Assembly: GCA_965371245.1 (NCBI GenBank)
Contig: CBDUXT010000087.1
Span: forward strand, 1-24,395
Reading direction: 5' to 3'
Length of the DNA stretch: 24,395 bases
From: CBDUXT01 sp965371245
GTDB lineage: Bacteria > Planctomycetota > Phycisphaerae > UBA1845
This document shows positions 13,772-19,778 of the stretch, piece after piece. How positions within the stretch are numbered: the first letter of the stretch is position 1; the number at the start of each line of letters is the position of its first letter. Both the position numbers and the translations under genes were made by a program. The notes below the pieces were generated by a model, which was not told the origin of the DNA, searched no databases, and saw only the letters and a program-made list of their open reading frames with translations.

Positions 13772-14908
13772 ATGGCGCGTCGCGCCGATACCTCCATTCA
13801 CCGGCAACTGCTTCGCGGCCTGTTGTCGTTGCCGACGGCACCGTTCGCCGAGCACCGGGTGATCGATTACATCGAGGCCTTCTGCCGGCGCCGCGGCGTA
13901 CGGTTGTCGCGGGATGCGGCAGGGAACATGCTCGTTCATGTGTGCAAGGGTAAGCGGCGCATCGCCCGACCCGTGTGCATCACGGCGCACCTCGACCATC
14001 CGGGTTTTGTCACCGATCGCATGGTGTCGAAGGGGCGCGTCCGAGCGTTCTGGCGAGGCGGCGTTCCCACCGAGTACTTCCAGGGTAGCGCGGTCCGCTT
14101 CTTCGTGGACGGACGATGGACGCGAGGGCGGGTGCGCAGCGTCTCAACGGCGATCAAGCAGGGTCGCGAGCGCGTGGACACCGCGTTGATCGACGTTTCC
14201 GAGGTGATCCCGACGGGATCCATCGGCATGTGGGATTTTCCCGATCCGGTGATCCGCGGCTCTAGAATCTACGCGCGGGCCTGCGACGACCTTGCGGGCG
14301 CGGCGGCCATGCTCTGTGCGATCGACGAACTCGTGCGGTCGCGACGCGCCTGCAACGCCTATTTCCTGTTTACCCGGGCCGAGGAAGTGGGCTTCGTGGG
14401 TGCCATCGCGGCGGCACGACTGAAAACGATTCCCGCTCGGTGCTACCTGGTGGCGATGGAGACGAGCGCCCAACTGCCGAACGCGAAGATGGGTGACGGT
14501 CCGATTCTTCGCGTCGGCGATCGGGCCAGCGCATTCACCCCCGAGGTGACGGCTTACTGTCATCGGGTGGCCCGCGAGTTGGCGGCGGCGGACGACGGGT
14601 TCCACTACCAGCGCAAGCTGATGGACGCGGGCACGTGCGAGTCGTCGGCCTATTGCACGCTGGGCTATGAAGCGACCGGGCTGTGCATCGCCCTGGGAAA
14701 CTACCACAACGTGAACGCGGCGCGAAAAAAGCTGGGGCCTGAGTACGTCGATCTGGACGACTTCGATAACGTGGTGAAATGGTTCGTCGAGCTGGCGCGC
14801 GCGCCGCGGCCCTATACCGGCCGGGACGAGACGCTGCGGTCGCAAATCATCGAACTGGAGCGCTCCTACAAAGGACTCTTGCGCAAGTCCCGCAAAGGTC
14901 CGTGCTGA
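13772..14908 (+). CDS. M42-family-like metallo-aminopeptidase
   Basis: Predicted cytoplasmic di-metal peptidase of the M42/M20-like clan; members trim peptides or, in some cases, act as cellulase-associated or deblocking aminopeptidases. 378 residues. Metal site: H73 in TAHLDHPGF (with D75 as the usual H-x-D partner), D172 in CDDLAG, the catalytic pair E204-E205 in RAEEVGFVG, E230 in VAMETS (often Asp in M42) and H312 in GNYHNVN. The ATG at 13772 has AGGGG 6 bases upstream. No signal peptide. It is separated from sodN by the folded repeats and is convergent with the glycosyltransferase gene 37 bases away. Substrate unknown. Confidence 0.86.
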   Translation: MARRADTSIHRQLLRGLLSLPTAPFAEHRVIDYIEAFCRRRGVRLSRDAAGNMLVHVCKGKRRIARPVCITAHLDHPGFVTDRMVSKGRVRAFWRGGVPTEYFQGSAVRFFVDGRWTRGRVRSVSTAIKQGRERVDTALIDVSEVIPTGSIGMWDFPDPVIRGSRIYARACDDLAGAAAMLCAIDELVRSRRACNAYFLFTRAEEVGFVGAIAAARLKTIPARCYLVAMETSAQLPNAKMGDGPILRVGDRASAFTPEVTAYCHRVARELAAADDGFHYQRKLMDAGTCESSAYCTLGYEATGLCIALGNYHNVNAARKKLGPEYVDLDDFDNVVKWFVELARAPRPYTGRDETLRSQIIELERSYKGLLRKSRKGPC

Positions 14909-14913
14909 GCGGT

Positions 14914-14940
14914 CGTGAGGGCGGATGGAGCCCCGTCACG
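14914..14940. terminator. Hairpin between convergent peptidase and glycosyltransferase genes
   Basis: CGTGA-GGGC (14914-14922) pairs with GCCC..TCACG (14930-14940), with a 7-base loop and a 2-base bulge. It fills the 37-base gap between the two stop codons. No T run follows on either strand. It could end transcription both ways. Confidence 0.45.
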
Positions 14941-14945
14941 CGCTG

Positions 14946-16064
14946 CTACATCTTTGCGGAATCCTGGATGCCGTCTCCGGGGGCCTTGCCGTGCAGGACG
15001 TTTTCAGAAAGACGCATGCACTGCTCGACGTAGCGGCGCACGGAGAACACTTCGTAGGCCTGCCCCTGGGCAACCTCCTTCGCCGCCGCCTGGGACGCCC
15101 GGTCCCCCAGGCATGCCAGGATCGGCGCGGCCATGCACCGGCCGGCAACCTGCTTGAACAACAGCCCGTTGACCTTGTGTGAGATCATTTCGGCCACGGC
15201 GTGGACGGCTGTACCGATGACGGCGGTGCGGGCGGCCATGGCCCAGGCGATGGACGTCGTGGCGATGTCGCCGCGAGGCGTAATCAACAGCGCATCGGCG
15301 ATCGCGACGAGTTGCTCGAATGGGTGCCGATCGCGCGGCACGACCACGCCCGTGTCGCTGGGAATCGGAGCGCACGCCCGGACGATGCGCCGCTGTTCGA
15401 AGGATGGGCCGGGGATCAAGACGCGGTACTCGTCTGAAATGGTGGCGAGCATCGCGATGGCCTGGAATGCCTCGCCCTGACCGCCGCCCGGTATGATCGG
15501 TCCGGGCAAAAGGATCAGAAAATGGTCGTCGGTCAGGCCCAGCGACGCGCGGATGGCGCTGCGCTGACAGCGGTTGATGAGCTGGAGGTCCACGCCGGGG
15601 CGGATGACAACGGTCAATGCCGGGTCCAGGCCGGCCTCCACGAGCCGGCGGCGAACGATCTGGCAGCTACACGCGACGGCGAAGCCCGTGGGCGTGGCGA
15701 GCGAGCGCAGGCGTTTGGCGTCCTCGGCGGCCGTCACCGGGTCGAACAGATGAACGATGAGCGCCCGATTGCTTGCCGTCCGCGCGGTCACCGCGGCGCG
15801 AACTCCCCAGGCGTGGACCATGTCCACGCGTTGACCGGCGAACAGGCGGGCGACGCCGGGCGCCCTGGTCATCGCCAGCGAGCCGTAGGCGCGAATTCGG
15901 TCGATCGGTCGGTGGAGGGGTTCCAGCTCAGCCTGCGCCTGCGGTGTGATGGCGACGAGGCGGTGCTCGTAGCGATCCGAAGGGAACCGATCCACCAGAA
16001 AAGACACGCCGACTCGTTGCTCCCAGCCGGTGCGTCCGTCGAACAAGTGACAGATCTTCGTCAT
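14946..16064 (-). CDS. GT4-like glycosyltransferase with altered donor motif
   Basis: Predicted GT-B-fold sugar transferase of 372 residues. Seen: N-terminal domain with a GG-less acceptor loop, VHAWGVRAA (83-91), then IRPGVDLQ (154-161) as the classic inter-domain IPNGVD motif, LLPGPIIPGGG (185-195), and the C-terminal donor-domain segment with ISHKVNGLLF (294-303). The E-x7-E motif, which normally holds the nucleotide sugar, is altered: the expected glutamates fall on D266 and W274. The enzyme may therefore use its donor differently or be impaired. Its ATG overlaps the stop of the preceding lipoprotein gene (ATGA), showing translational coupling. Probably acts on a cell-envelope glycan or glycolipid together with its lipoprotein neighbours; this is inference. 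Confidence 0.8.
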   Translation of the reverse strand: MTKICHLFDGRTGWEQRVGVSFLVDRFPSDRYEHRLVAITPQAQAELEPLHRPIDRIRAYGSLAMTRAPGVARLFAGQRVDMVHAWGVRAAVTARTASNRALIVHLFDPVTAAEDAKRLRSLATPTGFAVACSCQIVRRRLVEAGLDPALTVVIRPGVDLQLINRCQRSAIRASLGLTDDHFLILLPGPIIPGGGQGEAFQAIAMLATISDEYRVLIPGPSFEQRRIVRACAPIPSDTGVVVPRDRHPFEQLVAIADALLITPRGDIATTSIAWAMAARTAVIGTAVHAVAEMISHKVNGLLFKQVAGRCMAAPILACLGDRASQAAAKEVAQGQAYEVFSVRRYVEQCMRLSENVLHGKAPGDGIQDSAKM

Positions 16065-16750
16065 TGTTCGCGTTCGAAATCGCCGAGGCGGTGTTCGTAG
16101 AAGAGCTTGGCGATGTTGGTCGCCAACCGTTTGGTGAGTTCCTTCCCGATTCTGGCGCGAGTGCCTTCGATGGCGACCTCGCTGCCGGTCATCGAGACGA
16201 TGATGGGGTGTCCGTTCGGGCTCGTCGGCCAGAGCCGAACACGACTGCGGTTTTTCTTTTCGAGCACGTTGAGTACCTTGATCGTGACCGAGAAGAAGGC
16301 GGCCGCGGTCACTTCCTCGATCTGCTCAAGCGCCCGAAAGTCCTGAACCTGAATCCAGATGACCTGTTCCGCCCCACCGAGTTCACCGATTTCCCGACCG
16401 CCGCGCTGTTCGAATCTCGGCAGAGTCTGGCGAAGGTGCTCGACCGTCGCCAGCGGGACGATTCGTTTGGCCGCTTCGTTGCGAAGCAGTTCTTGCGAGA
16501 GATCGTTCACCAATTGGCGGCGCACCAACGGAGAATTGATTCGGTGCGTGACGTCATCGACCAGGATCATGATGGGCGTTTCGGTGAGGACGAACTTGGC
16601 CGGTATCTTCTTTCCCTGCCCGAATCCAAGCATGTACAACAGCGCGCCCTGGGAATGTCCGCATCCAGTGGAGGCCAGGACCGGCACGAAGAGTAGCAGC
16701 GCCAGCGGAGAATGGATCTTCGAGCCGCGCGACCGGCGAGCCGGCAACAC
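16061..16750 (-). CDS. Lipoprotein B, paralog of the upstream lipoprotein
   Basis: 229 residues from the GTG at 16750, chosen because it gives a compact lipoprotein signal: basic PARRSRGSK, hydrophobic LALLLFVPVLA and lipobox STGC with the lipidated cysteine at residue 30. The frame stays open to 16936, but that part crosses an inverted repeat pair and is unlikely to be coding; ATG 16843 is another possible start. The mature part has alternating strands and helices (PIMILVDDV, LVNDLSQELL, EQVIWIQVQDF, FFSVTIKVLNV) ending LATNIAKLFYEHRLGDF. The pattern recalls lipoproteins with a CsgG/LpoB/PelC-like alpha-beta fold, but no family is recognised with certainty. Its stop overlaps the glycosyltransferase start. 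Location probably periplasmic face of the outer membrane. Confidence 0.75.
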   Translation of the reverse strand: MLPARRSRGSKIHSPLALLLFVPVLASTGCGHSQGALLYMLGFGQGKKIPAKFVLTETPIMILVDDVTHRINSPLVRRQLVNDLSQELLRNEAAKRIVPLATVEHLRQTLPRFEQRGGREIGELGGAEQVIWIQVQDFRALEQIEEVTAAAFFSVTIKVLNVLEKKNRSRVRLWPTSPNGHPIIVSMTGSEVAIEGTRARIGKELTKRLATNIAKLFYEHRLGDFEREQ

Positions 16751-16814
16751 GGCGTCATGTGGTGGCGCGGTGCTCGTGCTTGGACACGGCTCATTCGATC
16801 GGCCGGAAGAAACG

Positions 16815-16890
16815 GAGCCGCGAGCGTGAGGGAGCGGATGCATGAAAACCGGTCCTGTCGCGGGCAACCGCTTCCTTACGGGCGCGGCTC
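16815..16890. repeat. REPIN-like inverted pair between the lipoprotein genes
   Basis: Two 23-base arms, 16815-16837 and 16868-16890, are inverted complements at 19 of 23 positions (three of the four differences still allow or nearly allow G-U pairing) around a 30-base loop. The arms begin GAGCCGCG and end with GCGCGGCTC respectively. This is the layout of a REP doublet. It lies in the 163-base gap between two minus-strand genes, so it would be transcribed and form a long hairpin in the mRNA. Confidence 0.6.
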
Positions 16891-16913
16891 GGAAGAAGGA
16901 ACCCGGAGAGGCG

Positions 16914-17696
16914 CTAGAAATCCAGCGTGTATTCATAGAACTTCCTGGCGACCAGTTCGGCGAACTTGTAGTAGGTGGCCTGTCGTAGCGGGGCCGCGTT
17001 GGTCGCGGTCAAGGGAACGGGTGCCGCCTCCGGGTAGGCACACTTGAGCGGTGTCAGCTCGTAGCGCCGAAGTTCATCCGGCTCCGCGCGGACGTCATGG
17101 ACGGAGATGGCCGCGTCGATTCGCCCGCGTAGAAACTGTGGACGCGTAGGGTCGCGGAATTGGAAGCGGAGCACCTCCAGGTAGATCACATAGTCGGCCT
17201 CGAACGCGCGCCCGACTCCGAGCGGGTCCACGTCGGCCCCGGCGTTTCTGCCCAGATAGTCCTCAAGGTCTCGCGGATCGACGACGTCGATGCTCGACCG
17301 GCGTTTGTCCAGCTCGGTCTGGAGCTTGTCACCGACGTATGCGGAAAGCTCGAAGCGGGCATGAGGATAGTCGAAGAGCGTCGATGGGTCGGTCCAGACG
17401 AGGACGACGACGCGGTGGCTGGGCAGCTTGTCAAACTCGGGCGCTATGGTTTTCTTGTACGGAATGACGAAGGCGAGCGGAGTCAACAGGTTGCAGCCGG
17501 TCGTTAGCCAAAGCCCAGCGGCGACGCCCAGAGCGGATAGCATTCTTGCCGGGCGGCGCGGCGAACTCGCCGGCTTGGTCGCGGCTCGCAGGCCTGCGCG
17601 GGCCGAGGCCTTGGCGAGGTGGCGACGACCGGGGCAGGAGCGCGGTTCGGTCGGGAAGCACGGAGAAGGCTCCGGGCGAGTCAACTTGGACGCCAT
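16914..17696 (-). CDS. Lipoprotein A, paralog of the downstream lipoprotein
   Basis: 260 residues. The ATG at 17696 is supported by GGAG 9 bases upstream (17706-17709). It gives an unusually long basic, Pro/Arg-rich segment before the hydrophobic LSALGVAAGLWL and lipobox TTGC (lipidated C68); an internal ATG at 17543 would give a conventional short signal. The mature domain shows VVVLVWTDP, YVGDKLQTELDKR, IDVVDPRDLEDYL and EADYVIYLEVLRFQF, ending ELVARKFYEYTLDF. These segments line up in the same order with lipoprotein B, including K-x2-I-A near the start and KFYE/LFYE at the end, so the two are diverged duplicates. The strand-helix order with a 'VVD..DLE..L' and 'ADYV' pattern resembles the CsgG/LpoB/TolB-N type of fold. 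No family name can be given with confidence. Confidence 0.78.
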   Translation of the reverse strand: MASKLTRPEPSPCFPTEPRSCPGRRHLAKASARAGLRAATKPASSPRRPARMLSALGVAAGLWLTTGCNLLTPLAFVIPYKKTIAPEFDKLPSHRVVVLVWTDPSTLFDYPHARFELSAYVGDKLQTELDKRRSSIDVVDPRDLEDYLGRNAGADVDPLGVGRAFEADYVIYLEVLRFQFRDPTRPQFLRGRIDAAISVHDVRAEPDELRRYELTPLKCAYPEAAPVPLTATNAAPLRQATYYKFAELVARKFYEYTLDF

Positions 17697-17777
17697 GTAA
17701 ACGTTCTCCAATTGCCGATTGTGCGGTCAGTCCCGTTGACCCGGGTTCCGCGCCGCCACACTGAAACCAAGCCGTCG

Positions 17778-17798
17778 GGTTGCCGAAGCCGGGCAACC
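17778..17798 (-). terminator. Hairpin after the DUF2752 gene
   Basis: GGTTGCC (17778-17784) and GGCAACC (17792-17798) form a 7-bp stem with a 7-base loop, 16 bases after the DUF2752 stop on the minus strand. Only a short mixed T-rich stretch follows. It may reduce read-through into the lipoprotein genes or simply be an intercistronic hairpin. Confidence 0.35.
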
Positions 17799-17814
17799 AT
17801 CCCGCGGCGATTGA

Positions 17815-18378
17815 CTATCCGAACGTGGGAAACACGCCCGACGTCACGCCGCTTACGACCTTGTACAGCCAGCCGCCCAGGATCAAGACGACGGCTACGA
17901 TCACCACCCGCGTGGGCGACACGCGGTACCAGTTTACGGTCCAGGTTCTTCCGGTCAGCAACGCGCCGAGCGACCCGATGGCGGACGCGATGGTGGCCAG
18001 CGCAAGTATAAGGCCGGCCGGTTGAGCGCGGAACGCGGCCACGAGTTGCCCGCGTACGGTGTGGGCGAAGGCGGTGGTCATGCCGCAGGTGGGGCAGGGA
18101 TAGCCGAACAGGACGACCGAGGTACACGGCGGCAGCCCGAGCTGGCGGTGCGATCCCATCCCGGAGCGATCGGGCACCAGGGTACCCGCTACGGCCAGTA
18201 TCGTCGCGCTCGCGGCGAAGACACCGGCCGCCAGAGCGCGAAGGCTGTTGGTTCGGTGCGGCGCGACCCGATGAATCAGCGGGCCCAGTGGATGCGGCGC
18301 GGCGCCCGGTCGCGTTTCGTTCGAGTTGGCAGGTATGGAGTCAGCCACAAGCGAGGGTTCTATCATCCATCGCGCCAC
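17815..18378 (-). CDS. DUF2752 membrane protein
   Basis: 187 residues from GTG 18378 (weak GGAA 7 bases upstream); ATG 18366 is an alternative. Seen: three hydrophobic segments at about 46-68, 122-142 and 157-175, and the DUF2752 signature with C85 in PPCTSVVLFGYPCP, C95 and C98 in CPTCGMTTAF, then a helix with RGQLVAAFRAQPAG. The family is common in planctomycetes, actinobacteria and Bacteroidetes; its function is not established. The three cysteines suggest a metal or redox role, which is inference. The C-terminal hydrophobic tail ends GVFPTFG. It is the promoter-proximal gene of the minus-strand group with the lipoproteins and glycosyltransferase, and is divergent from sdhC. Confidence 0.88.
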   Translation of the reverse strand: MARWMIEPSLVADSIPANSNETRPGAAPHPLGPLIHRVAPHRTNSLRALAAGVFAASATILAVAGTLVPDRSGMGSHRQLGLPPCTSVVLFGYPCPTCGMTTAFAHTVRGQLVAAFRAQPAGLILALATIASAIGSLGALLTGRTWTVNWYRVSPTRVVIVAVVLILGGWLYKVVSGVTSGVFPTFG

Positions 18379-18492
18379 GCGCGGGTTTCCGGCGAAGAGG
18401 TAGCATAGAACGGCCGGGTACGCCGGTCAACCGTGGCGGGTCGCCAGGCGTCGCCGGCCCGCCCGGGTACTTGAGTTCGTGCGGCACGGTGA

Positions 18493-18520
18493 TTGCTCCG
18501 TACATGGGGCTCAGTATAAT
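18493..18520 (+). promoter_or_regulatory. Promoter of sdhC
   Basis: A perfect TATAAT at 18515-18520 with TTGCTC at 18493-18498, spacer 16. It predicts a start near 18527 and a leader of about 100 bases. It lies in the 250-base gap between the divergent DUF2752 and sdhC genes. Confidence 0.55.
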
Positions 18521-18628
18521 CCCGATCGCGGTGCTGGGGCAGTGTCCGCGGCTTATCCTTGCGCGGGGACGAGCGGCACGTGCCCTGAGCGCCGGATTTC
18601 GCATCGAGACCTTCACCAGGAGTCTGTT

Positions 18629-19372
18629 GTGGCGGAGCAAACCGCGTCTTTGACGCCGGCCGAACGACACCATTTCCTCGTTCGTCGGCTGCACTCACTG
18701 ACCGGTCTGGTGCCGGTGGGTTTGTTTGTTTGTGTTCACCTCGTGACCAACGCGTCGATTCTGGCCGCGTCGGACGGCTCGGAGTTCCAAAAGGCGGTGG
18801 AGCGAATCCATTCCCTGGGTCCGTTGCTCGTGCCGGTGGAGATCGTGTTTATCTTCCTCCCCCTGGCGTTTCACGCGTTGTTGGGCGTAAAGATTTGGCT
18901 CAGCAGCACGCCCAACCCGATGCAGTATCGATACTCGTCGAACGTGCGCTACACGCTCCAGCGCACCACGGGGATCATCACGTTCGGCTTCGTCATCTAC
19001 CACATCTGGCAGATGCACTGGCTGGGCAAGTCGTTCGGCGGAGGTGCCTTTGAGTTGCACGATGCCAGCGGCGCCGCGACCGGGGCGATGACGACGGCCA
19101 TGGCGCTGCGATCCTGGTGGGTTGCTCCGATCTACGCCCTGGGCGTTGTATCCGCTGTGTTTCACTTGGCCAACGGCATCTGGACGTCGCTCATTACTTG
19201 GGGCATCACGATCAAGCCGCAGTCGCAGCGCGCGGCCGGCTACGTTTGTGCGACGTTTGGAATCGTTCTTTGCGTGGTGGGGCTCGGTGCGCTACGCGGG
19301 TTCAAAACCTTCGAGACCGGTCCGGTGGGCGCGGCACAGCATTCAGCGGCCACGACGACACATGTACCATAA
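18629..19372 (+). CDS. sdhC: Succinate dehydrogenase cytochrome b subunit
   Basis: Membrane anchor that passes electrons from succinate oxidation to quinone through haem. 247 residues. The GTG at 18629 has AGGAG 6 bases upstream; the open frame to 18479 has no such support. About five membrane helices are visible: LVPVGLFVCVHLVT, VPVEIVFIFLPLAFHALLG, TTGIITFGFVIYHIW, PIYALGVVSAVFHLANGI and YVCATFGIVLCVVGLGAL, with histidines in or next to helices (VHLV, FHALL, YHIW, FHLAN) as candidate haem ligands. One five-helix subunit and no sdhD fits the Bacillus/Wolinella-type (B-type) complex. It is the first of three sdh genes, but 406 bases of repeats separate it from sdhA. Confidence 0.93.
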   Translation: MAEQTASLTPAERHHFLVRRLHSLTGLVPVGLFVCVHLVTNASILAASDGSEFQKAVERIHSLGPLLVPVEIVFIFLPLAFHALLGVKIWLSSTPNPMQYRYSSNVRYTLQRTTGIITFGFVIYHIWQMHWLGKSFGGGAFELHDASGAATGAMTTAMALRSWWVAPIYALGVVSAVFHLANGIWTSLITWGITIKPQSQRAAGYVCATFGIVLCVVGLGALRGFKTFETGPVGAAQHSAATTTHVP

Positions 19373-19400
19373 ACGTATGTATGAGATCGGATATCTGACA

Positions 19401-19432
19401 CCGAGCCGCGGGCTTCAGCCCGCGCGGTCTCT
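19401..19432. repeat. 32-base palindromic repeat, copy 2
   Basis: Exact reverse complement of 13701-13732 over all 32 bases, with core AGCCCGCG/CGCGGGCT-type dyad. It starts 28 bases after the sdhC stop. Flanking bases differ from those of copy 1. Confidence 0.75.
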
Positions 19433-19519
19433 CGACGAATGTTGGCGCGCGAAGGATCGTGGACCCGACATGCGAACACGGGAAATGCTCTCTCCGAGTC
19501 TACCTCGCTTCCGTCCGTC

Positions 19520-19550
19520 CCCCACCCTTCGCAAAAGGCGAAGAATGGGG
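19520..19550. repeat. Two-tier hairpin in the sdhC-sdhA gap
   Basis: CTTCGC (19527-19532) and GCGAAG (19538-19543) pair around AAAAG, and CCCCA (19520-19524)/TGGGG (19546-19550) pair outside a 2 x 2 internal loop. No T tract follows. It may act as an mRNA processing or stability element after sdhC. Confidence 0.45.
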
Positions 19551-19577
19551 CACCCAATTCGCTGCGTTCACGGCTTG

Positions 19578-19704
19578 GGGTGGCATGGCCACGCATTGAT
19601 AGATGCTGATGTTTCCAGAGGGTTGAGGCGTGGCCATGTTGGTCGGCAATGTGTTGATGTTCTGGTCGCTGTAATGTGCCCAGGCAAGCGTGGGCATGCC
19701 ACCC
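19578..19704. repeat. 127-bp element with 17-bp terminal inverted repeats
   Basis: GGGTGGCATGGCCACGC (19578-19594) and GCGTGGGCATGCCACCC (19688-19704) are inverted complements at 16 of 17 positions. A third, internal copy of the motif, GCGTGGCCATG, lies at 19628-19638. There is no open frame inside. It looks like a MITE or REP-cluster element; the left end recurs in decayed form at 12721-12740. No transposase is present, and target-site duplications are not obvious. Confidence 0.55.
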
Positions 19705-19778
19705 GGCCAAAGAAGTCTGCACGCGCTTCGGTGAGCGTGACGTCGCTACTTGATACGTAAGCTTCGTAAGGTGTTTTC

